Shown here: positions 23,781 through 32,255 of the stretch, piece by piece
Numbering within the stretch: the first letter of the stretch is position 1
How the letters are laid out: every line of letters starts with the position of its first letter
DNA from: Salinisphaera sp052044135
GTDB taxonomy: Bacteria > Pseudomonadota > Gammaproteobacteria > Nevskiales > Salinisphaeraceae
Assembly: GCF_052044135.1 (NCBI RefSeq)
Contig: NZ_JBQDYF010000001.1
Coordinates: 372,001-436,000, forward strand
Length of the DNA: 64,000 nucleotides
Reading direction: 5' to 3'
Made by a program: the position numbers and the translations under genes
The notes under the pieces: generated by a model
Database searches by the model: none
Seen by the model: the letters and a program-made list of their open reading frames with translations, nothing else
Told to the model about the DNA's origin: nothing

Positions 23781-25757
23781 GTGAGCCCACGCGAGGGCGA
23801 ACGCCTCGGCATCGAGCCGGGCACGATCGAGATCGACCGGCACGCACCGCGCGCGCCGGCCTACGACGATGTCTACTTTTCGGTCGACGATGGCCTGGCC
23901 GAATCGCGTCATGTATTCATCGAGGGCAATGATCTGCCGGCACGCTGGGCGCACTGGCGGCAGCCCCGTCCGTTCGTGATTGGCGAGACGGGCTTCGGCA
24001 CCGGGCGCAACGTCATGCTGGCATGGCGGCTGTTTCGTGACCTGGCACCGGCCACCGCGCGCTTGCATATCGTGTCGATCGAGCGTCATCCGCTGACCGC
24101 CGGCGATCTGCGCGCACTCTGGCGCGGGCATCCGGCGCTGGCGGCTGATGCCGCGCGGATCGCGGACCAGTGGCCGGCGCTCGTGCGCGGCACCCACCGG
24201 CTGCATCTCGATGACCGCGTCACGCTGGATCTGGTTTTCGACGATGTCGAGGCCGCGCTATCCGGCCTGGACGGGCTTGCCGATGCATGGTTTCTGGACG
24301 GCTTCGCGCCGGCCCGCAATCCGGCGATGTGGCGCGCGGCCGTGTTTCGCGGCCTGGCCGCGGCCAGCCGGCCCGGTGCGACCTTCGCCAGCTATAGCTG
24401 TGCGCGGGTTGTGCGCGAGCATGCCGCGGCGGCCGGCTTCGCCTGGCAGAAGATGCCGGGCGCCGGACACAAGCGCGAGATGCTGCGCGGGCAGCGCACG
24501 GCCCGCATGCCGGCCGCGCCGGCACGCCAGCGCCGGCCGTGGTTCGAACCGCCGCCGGCGTCCGCCCCGGGCCCGGTGGCCGTGATCGGCGCCGGCATCG
24601 CCGGCACCACGGTGGCCGACGCGTTGGCGCGGCGGGGCCTGCATTGCGATCTCTACGACCCGGCGGGCGTCGCCGGTGGCGCGTCGGGCCATGCCCGGGC
24701 GGCATTGCATGTCCGTCCCGCGGCGAATGGCGACGCGCGTACGCGCTTCCAGCTCGCCGCGCTCGATTATCTCGGGCGCTGGCTGGCCGATCTGGACGGC
24801 GCGCGCACGCTCTGGTCCGACGTCGGTTTGTTGCAGCTGGCGCGCGATCCGGAGGCGCGGGCCCGGCAGCAGCGCTGTCTCGACCGACTCGACCTGCCGG
24901 GTTCGCTGGTCCGCTGGGTGGGGCGAGAGACGGCGCAACGCCTCGCCGGCACGGCGCTGGCCGCCGGCGTGCACGGCGGGCTGTATTACCCGAACGCGGG
25001 TTGGGTACGGCCGGATCGATTGTGCCGGCGGCTGGTCGAGTGCAGCGGGGCGGCGCTCCATCGCGTGGCTGTCACCGGCCTCGAGCCGGTTCCCGCGGGT
25101 TGGCGGCTGACATCCGCCGATGGCAAGCGGGCGCAATACGCCCAGGTGGTACTGGCCTGTGCCGGTGCCGCCAGCGCGCTGTGTCGCGACCTCCCGCCGC
25201 TGCCCTCGGTGCGCGGCCAGGTCAGCGTGTTCGGCCTGCCGCCGGAATCGGCGTCCCCGAATTGCGTGCTCTGTGGGCGCGGCTATGCCCTGCCGCCGGT
25301 CGACGGCCGGCTCCACGTCGGCGCCAGCTTCCGGCGCGACGCGGTCGACGCAGCACCGCGCGCCGCCGAGGATGACGCCAACCGCGCCATGCTGGCCGAG
25401 ATCGCCCCGGATCTGGCCGCCCGGCTCGGTCCGCCGCTGGCCGCGCGGGTCGCCTTTCGCTGCACCGGCCACGATCGACTGCCGTATGTCGGGCCGGTGC
25501 CCGACGCCGCGGCCTGGCGCCGCGACTACGCCGAACTGGCGCTCGATGCCCGGCGTATCGCCGCGGTCCCGGGCGCGCATCGCCGCGGGCTGTGGGCAAG
25601 CCTCGCGCATGGCGCGCATGGCATGGTGAGTGCGCCGCTCAGCGCCGAAGTGCTGGCCTCGCGGCTGTGCGACGAGCCAATGCCGCGTGCTGCGACCGAA
25701 GTCGATGCGCTGCATCCGGGGCGCTGGCTGATTCGCGAACTGATTCGCGGGCGTTGA
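23781..25757 (+). CDS. mnmC: bifunctional tRNA 5-methylaminomethyl-2-thiouridine synthase MnmC
   Basis: A 658-residue two-domain enzyme that finishes the mnm5 side chain at wobble U34 of tRNAs. The N-terminal methyltransferase domain (about 1-245) has the opening DDVYFS, the SAM loop FVIGETGFGTGRNVMLAW and WFLDGFAPARNPAMW. The C-terminal FAD oxidase domain begins with VAVIGAGIAGTTVADALARRG near residue 270, contains GGASGHARAALHVRP, and ends with GLWASLAHGAHGM. The length equals the E. coli enzyme, so it is intact. The start is GTG 23781; no ATG lies near the conserved N-terminus. It is a single gene with the aromatic leader region downstream. Confidence 0.95.
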   Translation: MSPREGERLGIEPGTIEIDRHAPRAPAYDDVYFSVDDGLAESRHVFIEGNDLPARWAHWRQPRPFVIGETGFGTGRNVMLAWRLFRDLAPATARLHIVSIERHPLTAGDLRALWRGHPALAADAARIADQWPALVRGTHRLHLDDRVTLDLVFDDVEAALSGLDGLADAWFLDGFAPARNPAMWRAAVFRGLAAASRPGATFASYSCARVVREHAAAAGFAWQKMPGAGHKREMLRGQRTARMPAAPARQRRPWFEPPPASAPGPVAVIGAGIAGTTVADALARRGLHCDLYDPAGVAGGASGHARAALHVRPAANGDARTRFQLAALDYLGRWLADLDGARTLWSDVGLLQLARDPEARARQQRCLDRLDLPGSLVRWVGRETAQRLAGTALAAGVHGGLYYPNAGWVRPDRLCRRLVECSGAALHRVAVTGLEPVPAGWRLTSADGKRAQYAQVVLACAGAASALCRDLPPLPSVRGQVSVFGLPPESASPNCVLCGRGYALPPVDGRLHVGASFRRDAVDAAPRAAEDDANRAMLAEIAPDLAARLGPPLAARVAFRCTGHDRLPYVGPVPDAAAWRRDYAELALDARRIAAVPGAHRRGLWASLAHGAHGMVSAPLSAEVLASRLCDEPMPRAATEVDALHPGRWLIRELIRGR

Positions 25758-25888
25758 CCGATGGCTGTTGATTTTCCCGGCCGACATGGCCTAACCTCAT
25801 TCCCGCTATGTGTGATTTCACTATCGAACCCGTACTCACCGCCGTCGCCGCAGCGACAGCGTGCGTTCGCGTGGAACCGCAATCGAAC

Positions 25889-25927
25889 ATGTTTTACGGG
25901 TATTGGTTTAGCCGCACAGGCGCCTGA
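25889..25927 (+). CDS. aromatic leader peptide (MFYGYWFSRTGA)
   Basis: A 12-residue frame with five aromatic residues (F2, Y3, Y5, W6 and F7) in a block, ending at TGA 25925-25927. It lies 247 bases before DAHP synthase and 50 bases before a strong terminator, the arrangement of ribosome-mediated attenuation of aromatic amino-acid genes. GGAA lies 12 bases upstream. The same frame is also open from ATG 25808, which would give 39 residues. A perfect eight-base stem (25919-25926 with 25939-25946) overlaps the stop codon and could act as a pause or competing hairpin. Inference: scarcity of charged Phe, Tyr or Trp tRNA stalls the ribosome in the block and raises DAHP synthase expression. Confidence 0.6.
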   Translation: MFYGYWFSRTGA

Positions 25928-25976
25928 ACCGATACGGACAGGCGCCCGGATTCGGGAGCCTGACCCGGCGTTTGCC

Positions 25977-26013
25977 AAAACCCCCGGTCGGATCTCCCGG
26001 CCGGGGGTTTTTT
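25977..26013 (+). terminator. attenuator-like rho-independent terminator before DAHP synthase
   Basis: An 11-base-pair perfect stem, AAAACCCCCGG (25977-25987) with CCGGGGGTTTT (26001-26011), is followed by a run of T ending at 26013. It lies between the leader peptide and the DAHP synthase gene. It could also simply end mnmC transcripts, whose stop is 220 bases upstream. I could not identify an unambiguous antiterminator; CGGG at 25953-25956 could pair with part of the left arm. Confidence 0.85.
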
Positions 26014-26056
26014 CTTGCCGCGAATGCGGCATCAATGCAACGCAAGGATGACCACG

Positions 26057-26203
26057 ATGTTCAGCACCCAGCCGTTTTACCGGGGCAGCGCGTACGGGCC
26101 GTTTGCGGCCGCTCAGACAGCCACCACGCAAGCCATCAGCGCGTTGTCCGCGCTGTGCCACCAGGGAGCCGACCATGTCCCGGCAACACGCCACTGCTTG
26201 TAA
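26057..26203 (+). CDS. possible 48-residue upstream ORF overlapping DAHP synthase
   Basis: A short frame starting at ATG 26057, with AAGGA eight bases upstream, the best ribosome-binding site in this leader region. It opens MFSTQPFYRGSAYGPF, again rich in aromatic residues (five in sixteen), and then becomes Ala/Thr-rich. It ends at 26203, 28 bases inside the DAHP synthase gene in another frame, so translation of the two could be coupled. I do not recognise a family; it may be a regulatory upstream ORF or a chance frame. Confidence 0.35.
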   Translation: MFSTQPFYRGSAYGPFAAAQTATTQAISALSALCHQGADHVPATRHCL

Positions 26204-27230
26204 TCTCGACGCCCAGGCCACGCCCGCGATCGCGCCCACGCTCGTCGCCACGCCCGCCGAGCTGTCCGAGAAACTGCCGATCGCCCCCATGCTGGCGGCC
26301 CGCATCGGGCATCAACGGGATCTGATCCGCGATATTCTCGCCGGCCGTGACGACCGCCTGCTGATCGTCGCCGGCCCGTGCTCGCTGCACGACCGAGCGT
26401 CGGCGCTCGACTATGGCGCCCGGCTGGCCGAACTGGCCGCCGAATGCGCCGACGATGCCGTGCTGGTAATGCGCGCCTACGTCGAGAAACCGCGCACGAC
26501 CGTGGGCTGGAAAGGCCTGCTGCACGACCCGCATCTCGACGGCAGCAACGACATCGGCGCCGGTCTCGCCGCCGCCCGTGGCCTGCTGATCGAGTTGGCC
26601 GAGCTGGGCCTGCCGGTCGCCACCGAGCTGCTCACCCCGATCGCGGCCGATTATCTGTCGGATGTGTTGTCCTGGGCCGCGATCGGGGCGCGCACCACCG
26701 AATCGCAGACCCATCGCGAGCGCGCCAGCGCGCTCGATCTGCCGGTCGGTTTCAAGAACGGCACCGACGGTGCGATCGGCACCGCGATCGACGCCATCGC
26801 CGCGGCGTCGCATCCCCAGCACTATCTCGGCACCGATCGCCACGGCCGGCCGGCGGCGATTGCCACGCCCGGCAATCCGGATGCGCACCTGATCCTGCGC
26901 GGCGGCCGCGGCGGGGCCAATCACGACGTCGAAAGCGTGGCCCGGGCGCGCGGCGCGCTGGCGGCACTGGGCTGTCCCGAGCGCCTGATTGTCGATTGCA
27001 GTCATGCCAACAGCGGCAAGGTCGCGGCCCGTCAGGCCGAGGTCATGGTCGAACTGGGCGCGCGTCGAAGGGCGGGCGAGCAGGCGATCGCCGGCGTCAT
27101 GCTCGAAAGCCATATCGAGCACGGCAAGCAGGCCCTCGGCGGCGATCTCGCCTACGGCGTGTCGATCACCGACGAATGCCTGGGCTGGCAGGCCACGGCC
27201 GAGGCGATACGCGCCGCCTGTGATCGCTGA
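26175..27230 (+). CDS. class I 3-deoxy-7-phosphoheptulonate (DAHP) synthase
   Basis: A 351-residue enzyme joining phosphoenolpyruvate and erythrose 4-phosphate in the first step of the shikimate pathway. It matches the AroF/AroG/AroH family: IVAGPCSLHD near 62-71, MRAYVEKPRTTVGWKGL at about 96-112, GARTTESQTHR, GFKNGTDG, LILRGGRGGANHD and DCSHANSGK. All the metal and substrate signatures are present. Which aromatic amino acid inhibits it cannot be decided by eye. ATG 26175 has GGGAG six bases upstream. Expression is probably controlled by the leader peptide and terminator at 25889-26013. Confidence 0.93.
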   Translation: MSRQHATACNLDAQATPAIAPTLVATPAELSEKLPIAPMLAARIGHQRDLIRDILAGRDDRLLIVAGPCSLHDRASALDYGARLAELAAECADDAVLVMRAYVEKPRTTVGWKGLLHDPHLDGSNDIGAGLAAARGLLIELAELGLPVATELLTPIAADYLSDVLSWAAIGARTTESQTHRERASALDLPVGFKNGTDGAIGTAIDAIAAASHPQHYLGTDRHGRPAAIATPGNPDAHLILRGGRGGANHDVESVARARGALAALGCPERLIVDCSHANSGKVAARQAEVMVELGARRRAGEQAIAGVMLESHIEHGKQALGGDLAYGVSITDECLGWQATAEAIRAACDR

Positions 27231-27331
27231 CCCGCGAAACCAACCGCTGGATCGCGGCCGGTCACTGGCCGGCCGCGAGCGGGCATGTGGCCAGCTGTGT
27301 AATGTCCGTTCGCGGCATGAATTGCGTGTCT

Positions 27332-27907
27332 TCAGTCGCGGTCGCGTGCACAGGCGTCGGTCAACAGGCCGCGTGCCTCGTCGTAGGATAATCCGCTGAT
27401 GCCCGAGGCGCTCATCGAACGCGACAGGGAATGCGCTACGCCGAAGGCCGAGGCCCGGCGATAGAACGACAGCCGCGATTCATACACCGGCAGGATGTCG
27501 TCCACCGTCTCGGCCTCGCCCAGGCGGCGTTCGAAAGCGGCGCGCCTGGCCGCCAGCCAGGCCATGAAGTGCGCGTCGGCGGCAACGGTTGCGGCCAGTT
27601 CCAGCGTCCAGGTCATGTCGGGTTGCAGCACGCAGGTGCCGATGAAACGCCCGGCCACCGTCTCGCCGAGCATGTCGGGTGGCGTGATGCCGAGCCAGAA
27701 ACGCTCGGGCTGGCGGTACAGATAATAGGTCTTGCCGACCACCGGCTTGAAGCGGAATTCGGATTCGAGCACGAACAGCGACGTAAACAGCTCGGTGGCG
27801 ACCTGATCGATGTGCTTGGGCGCGGCAGCCGCCAGACCGCCACGGGCTTCGTCGAGCGTGGCGAGAACCGGCGACACGCCCTTGCCGTCGGGATTCGGAT
27901 TCGTCAT
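27332..27907 (-). CDS. DUF2452 domain-containing protein
   Basis: A 191-residue soluble protein that begins NPNPDGKGVSPVLATLDEAR, the pattern I associate with DUF2452, a proteobacterial family of unknown function. The middle (SEFRFKPVVGKTYYLYR, then RFWLGITPPDMLG) is the best conserved-looking section and the C-terminus is acidic and helical. There is no signal peptide. It lies alone, convergent with the DAHP synthase gene and divergent from sthA. A GC-rich stem-loop without a T-tract at 27255-27277 lies in the convergent gap. Confidence 0.65.
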   Translation of the reverse strand: MTNPNPDGKGVSPVLATLDEARGGLAAAAPKHIDQVATELFTSLFVLESEFRFKPVVGKTYYLYRQPERFWLGITPPDMLGETVAGRFIGTCVLQPDMTWTLELAATVAADAHFMAWLAARRAAFERRLGEAETVDDILPVYESRLSFYRRASAFGVAHSLSRSMSASGISGLSYDEARGLLTDACARDRD

Positions 27908-28031
27908 GCGCGCGATTAGCGAGCGAATGGTCGGACGTCAGTGTAAGCCCCGGCGGCCGTCCCCGCGAAGCGGCGAGTCGGCACGCAACATGCGACAATT
28001 CGTGCTTTATACAGGTTCGAGCGAGCGATTC

Positions 28032-29564
28032 ATGGCGGAAAAGCGTTACGAAGTCGTGGTGATCGGCACCGGCCCGTCCGGCGAAAGTGCGGCCCTGAAC
28101 GCGGTCAAGCACGGGCGATCGGTCGCGGTGGTCGAGCGTCTGGCGGATGTGGGCGGCAATTGCACGCACCGCGGCACCATTCCCTCGAAGGCGTTGCGCG
28201 AAGCGGTCAAGCAGCTGCTGTCGGTGCAGTCCTCGCGCATGCTCTACGATTTGCGCACCCCGGACGCGCCCCTGTCGTGGCTGCTCGAACGGCTGCATCG
28301 CGTGGTCGGCCAGCAGATCCAGATGCGTTCGAGCTTCTATGCCCGCAACGGCGTGGAGGTTCTGGCCGGCCATGCCCGGTTCGTCGACGCGCATCGCCTG
28401 CAGGTAACCCGCAGCAACGGCCAGGTCGATACGCTGGTCTTCGATCAGGCCGTAATCGCCACCGGATCGCGACCGTACGAGCCGCCGGATGTGGATTTCT
28501 CACATCCGCGCGTATTCAATTCCGACACCATTCTCGACCCCGGTTTTACGCCGCGCTCGCTGATCATCTACGGCGCGGGCGTGATCGGCAGCGAATATGC
28601 CTCGATCTTCTCGGGTATCGGTGTTCGCGTGCAGCTCATCAACAGCCGCGAACGACTGCTCGAGTTCCTCGACGACGAGATCAGCGATGCCTTGTCGTAT
28701 CACCTGCGGCTGACCTACGGCGTGCTGATCCGGCACAATGAGGAATACGATCGCATCGCGCCCGACGACGACGGCGTGACGCTGCATCTGAAATCGGGTA
28801 AGAAAGTGCGCGCCGATGCGCTGCTCTGGGCCAACGGCCGTACCGGCAACACCGACGACATGGGGCTGGATCAGCTGGGCATCGAGCCGAACCAGCGCGG
28901 CCAGGTCGCGGTCGACGAGCGTTATCGCACAAAATTCCCGCACATCCATGCCGTGGGCGATGCCATCGGTACGCCGAGCCTGGCCAGTGCCGCCTATGGC
29001 CAGGGGCGGGCCGCCAGCGCCGATGCCATTGGCGTGCCGGGATTTCGCTATGTCGACGACGTGCCGACCGGCATCTATACCATTCCCGAGATCAGCTCAC
29101 TCGGCCCCACCGAGCGCGAGCTCACCGAATCGCGCCGGCCTTACGAAGTCGGCCAGGCGCTGTTCCAGGAAACCGCGCGCGCCCAGATCACCGGCGACAC
29201 GGTCGGCATGCTCAAGCTGCTGTTCGACCCGGTCACGCACGAAATCCTCGGGATTCATTGCTTCGGCGACCAGGCCTCGGAAATCGTGCATATCGGCCAG
29301 GCCATCATGAGCCAGCAAGGGGCCGGCAACAGCATCGACTACTTCGTGAACACCACCTTCAACTATCCAACCATGGCCGAGGCGTATCGCACCGCGGCGC
29401 TGGATGGTCTGAATCGGATCGATGGTGTGTTCACCGAACCGGCCCAAAAACTGGCCGACCCGACGCCCGCCGATGCGATGGCGCCGGCGCAGGATGCCAC
29501 TGGCGATGCCGAACGAGTCGAGCCTGTCGAGTCATCCGCAGCGCGGGATGCTAAGCGCGCCTGA
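28032..29564 (+). CDS. sthA: soluble pyridine nucleotide transhydrogenase SthA
   Basis: A 510-residue flavoprotein that exchanges reducing equivalents between NADPH and NAD. The FAD motif VVVIGTGPSGESAA is at the N-terminus. The region that in lipoamide dehydrogenases holds the CxxxxC pair reads GGNCTHRGTIPSK, the characteristic SthA form lacking the second cysteine. A second nucleotide fold (IIYGAGVIGSEYASIF) and the dimerisation domain (FNYPTMAEAYR) follow. Typical SthA is about 465 residues; this one has an extra tail of roughly 45 residues rich in Ala, Pro, Asp and Glu that looks disordered. ATG 28032 is chosen. Confidence 0.95.
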   Translation: MAEKRYEVVVIGTGPSGESAALNAVKHGRSVAVVERLADVGGNCTHRGTIPSKALREAVKQLLSVQSSRMLYDLRTPDAPLSWLLERLHRVVGQQIQMRSSFYARNGVEVLAGHARFVDAHRLQVTRSNGQVDTLVFDQAVIATGSRPYEPPDVDFSHPRVFNSDTILDPGFTPRSLIIYGAGVIGSEYASIFSGIGVRVQLINSRERLLEFLDDEISDALSYHLRLTYGVLIRHNEEYDRIAPDDDGVTLHLKSGKKVRADALLWANGRTGNTDDMGLDQLGIEPNQRGQVAVDERYRTKFPHIHAVGDAIGTPSLASAAYGQGRAASADAIGVPGFRYVDDVPTGIYTIPEISSLGPTERELTESRRPYEVGQALFQETARAQITGDTVGMLKLLFDPVTHEILGIHCFGDQASEIVHIGQAIMSQQGAGNSIDYFVNTTFNYPTMAEAYRTAALDGLNRIDGVFTEPAQKLADPTPADAMAPAQDATGDAERVEPVESSAARDAKRA

Positions 29565-29614
29565 AAACAGCGCCACGCCCGCAGCCGTTCGTGCCCCTGG
29601 TTTTGCTGCCGCAG

Positions 29615-30403
29615 TCAATGGGGCCGCTCGGCCTGCAGCGCAGGCGGTAACAGCCCGGTCGCGCAATAGCGATAAAGCGTTACTGGCTGCCCGTTGGCTG
29701 CCAACGCCATGTGATGGGCGTCGGGCACGGAAACGGTTTCGTTGGCGCCGCTGCCGGCCGTGTTGCCGGCACAGCTGTCGTCGAGATGAAAGATCATGCC
29801 CTGCTGGCTCACCAGCGTTGCCCGACAGCCATTCTGGCCCGGGCGGGCGATACCGGTGCCGGTAAAAAACACCGTGTTGGTGCGCTGAGCCGCGTCGCAT
29901 GCGGTTTTTACCGCCACGTAGGCGCCGGGCGTCAGCGGCAGGGCATCGGCGGAGTCGGCGCGCCGGCAATAACCGCCGCCCCCGGGTACGATCAGCAGAC
30001 AATCGCTGAGGTCGGCCAGTGCCGGATTGCCGGTTTCGCTGCCGCGGCCGGGCCGGATCGCAAGCGTCTTGCCCAGGCGCTGGAAATACAGGCGGCCACC
30101 GGCCGCTGTGGCCTGGTAGTGCGTGCTCACGCCCTGCCGGTTGCGGCGATTGATCTCGAAATGGCCGTCGGCGCGCGGCATGATCGTGAGCGCGGCCGCG
30201 CCCGGGCCCTGCCAACGGCCGACCCATTGGGCCGGGTCGGCGGGTGCGGTGGCCGATTTCGCCGGTTTTTGCTTTACCCCGCGCGAGGCCGGCGGCGCCT
30301 GCGTCGCGCAGCCGGCGCTCGCCAGCGCGGCGAAAATAGCCAGGCCGAGGGCCGGCCGATACAACGGAAATGCGGAGAAAACCAACGACGAACGGAAGCG
30401 CAT
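29615..30403 (-). CDS. predicted lipoprotein, unknown function
   Basis: A 262-residue protein with a signal peptide ending in a lipobox (ASAGC, cysteine 32), so probably an outer-membrane lipoprotein. The linker (TQAPPASRGVKQKPAKSATAPA) is followed by a beta-rich body starting WVGRWQGPGAAALTI, a pattern seen in small lipocalin-like domains that bind or scavenge ligands. Four or more cysteines in the mature part (CLLIV, YCRRA, TACDA and NGCRA) could form disulfides in the periplasm. I do not recognise a named family. It is a single gene, convergent with sthA. Confidence 0.65.
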   Translation of the reverse strand: MRFRSSLVFSAFPLYRPALGLAIFAALASAGCATQAPPASRGVKQKPAKSATAPADPAQWVGRWQGPGAAALTIMPRADGHFEINRRNRQGVSTHYQATAAGGRLYFQRLGKTLAIRPGRGSETGNPALADLSDCLLIVPGGGGYCRRADSADALPLTPGAYVAVKTACDAAQRTNTVFFTGTGIARPGQNGCRATLVSQQGMIFHLDDSCAGNTAGSGANETVSVPDAHHMALAANGQPVTLYRYCATGLLPPALQAERPH

Positions 30404-30462
30404 GAGCCTGGCGGACGATCAGAATGCGCTTAATCTATCAGCGCGGGAATATCTCGTGGCGT

Positions 30463-31893
30463 TCAATGCCCGATCTCCTGCGGCCGGGTGGTATCCGCGG
30501 TGTGGCGTAGCCGCCAGCCCAACAGCACCGCGGCCACACTGAGCCCCGCGATCAGCCCGATCCAGTAGCCGTAGACGCCGAGCCCGGCAAACACGCCCGG
30601 CCAGCCTTCACCCAGGATATAGCCGGTACCGAGTCCCACGCCCCAATAGGCAAACACGGTGACCGCCATGATGATGCGCGTGTCCTTGTAGCCGCGCAGC
30701 GCCCCGGCGATCGAAACCTGGGCGGCGTCCGAGAACTGATAGATCGCGGCCACCAGCAGCAGGTTGATCGCCAGCGCCTGTACGGCGGGTTCGTCGGTAT
30801 AAAGGCGTACGGCATATGGCCCGCCGAAGATCAGGATGGCATCGATCAGCACGGCGACGATCAGCGCGCAGAGCACGCCGTTCCAGGCCACGAAGCGCGC
30901 ATGGCGGTACTTGCCGCGCCCGCGTGCCTGACCGATGCGCACGGTCAGCGCCATGCCGAGCGACAGCGGCAGCATGAACAATACCGAACTGAAGTTGAGC
31001 GCCACCGTATGGGCGGAGATCACCACTTCGCCGTAACCGGCGAGAAACAGTGCGATCGCGGTGAACAACGACACCTCGGCAAAGATCGCGACGCCGACCG
31101 GAAAGCCGATGCGAAGCTGCTCGCGGATCAGCGACGGCGACGGCGCCGACCACGCCGGCCCGGTCCGTGAGGCGGTATAGACCGCCGCGCGCCGGGTGTA
31201 GACGAACAGCGCCAGTGCCATCAACGCCATCGACACCGCCGTGGCGATACCACAGCCCGCCGCGCCGAGCGCCGGCAGGCCGGCGAGCCAGCCGGGCAGA
31301 GCCGGGCCAAACACGTCGGCGAGCCCCGGGCCGCCGAACATCAACACGCCATCGGCGACGATATTCACGGCCAGCCCGGCGACGGCGAAGATGAGCGAGG
31401 CGCGGGTGTGGCCGATGCCGTCGGAGAAAAAACGCAGGGTCTCGTAGATCGCGATCGCCGGCAGGCCGAAGGCGACCGCGTCGAGATAGATCGTGGCCAG
31501 GGCGGCGATATCCGCCGGCACCTGCATCAGGGCGAAGATTCGCGGGCCGGCATAGACAACGGCCAGCGCGCTTGCCAGGCCCAGCACGAGCGCGACCCAC
31601 AGCGCCTGCTGCACCGCCGGGCGGATCAGGTCCGGGCGGCGTGCGCCTGCATGCTGCGCCACGATCGGCGTCAGCCCCATGAGTGTGCCCACCATGAACA
31701 CCACCAGTGGAATCCAGACGCTCGAGCCGACCGATACCGCGGCCAGCGTGGTCGCATCGACATGGCCGGCCATGGCGACATCGACCGTACCCATGCCGAT
31801 CTGTGCCAGCTGCGCGCCCAGAATGGGCAGCGCCAGGCGCGCCAGGCGACCGGCTTCGATGCGGGACAATCGGGCGCGACGGTAAAAGGACAT
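30463..31893 (-). CDS. MATE family efflux transporter (NorM-like)
   Basis: A 476-residue protein with twelve predicted helices in two MATE repeats. The first repeat has LALPILGAQLAQIGMGTVDVAMAGHV at about 19-44, with the conserved polar positions of the NorM branch, and the second begins near GFPVGVAIFAEVSLFTAIA. MATE transporters expel cationic drugs using sodium or proton gradients. The start at ATG 31893 is chosen because it lies a few residues before the first helix; the frame is open much further upstream, but that region is antisense to the NAD-operon leader. It is divergent from nadB. Confidence 0.9.
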   Translation of the reverse strand: MSFYRRARLSRIEAGRLARLALPILGAQLAQIGMGTVDVAMAGHVDATTLAAVSVGSSVWIPLVVFMVGTLMGLTPIVAQHAGARRPDLIRPAVQQALWVALVLGLASALAVVYAGPRIFALMQVPADIAALATIYLDAVAFGLPAIAIYETLRFFSDGIGHTRASLIFAVAGLAVNIVADGVLMFGGPGLADVFGPALPGWLAGLPALGAAGCGIATAVSMALMALALFVYTRRAAVYTASRTGPAWSAPSPSLIREQLRIGFPVGVAIFAEVSLFTAIALFLAGYGEVVISAHTVALNFSSVLFMLPLSLGMALTVRIGQARGRGKYRHARFVAWNGVLCALIVAVLIDAILIFGGPYAVRLYTDEPAVQALAINLLLVAAIYQFSDAAQVSIAGALRGYKDTRIIMAVTVFAYWGVGLGTGYILGEGWPGVFAGLGVYGYWIGLIAGLSVAAVLLGWRLRHTADTTRPQEIGH

Positions 31894-32255
31894 GGCAACG
31901 ACTACGAAGGCCGGGGCATCGCCGGCAACCGCGGGGCCGCCATCTTGCGCGATCGGCCGGCGTTCGTCGATCGAACGCGCCGGGCCGCGTCGCCGGAATC
32001 GGTCGGGCTGAACATTCGGCGTGTAATGGGGTATGTTGTAGGGCTGGCATTGTGCCAAAAGCATCTCGGCCCGGCCGGGCGACGCGCGTCGCTGGCGCCG
32101 CGCTCCCGGAACAGGGGACGATGCGAGGACAGCGGCGATGATCGCCATCGCCCGCTGGACGTGGCGGGCCCGGGAGCCAACGCGCCGAGGCGCGACCCGG
32201 GCCAGCCACCGTCTTTCGATTGAACCGGGCTTGAAACGCCCCGCACAGAGCGAAC
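31894..32255. other. intergenic region between norM-like gene and nadB
   Basis: About 362 bases without a convincing gene, holding promoters for the divergent MATE and nadB genes. A short inverted repeat TGGCA-TTG-TGCCA lies at 32045-32057. There is an AT-richer stretch around 32020-32060, but I could not find a well-spaced -35/-10 pair. No riboswitch-like architecture was recognised. Confidence 0.4.

Noticed and set aside
27255..27277. A terminator after DAHP synthase
   Set aside because: The stem GCGGCCGG/CCGGCCGC is strong, but no T-tract follows on either strand, so a rho-independent terminator is not supported.
32045..32057. A sigma-54 promoter before nadB at TGGCATTGTGCCA
   Set aside because: The GG and GC elements are not at the required spacing; only a short inverted repeat remains.
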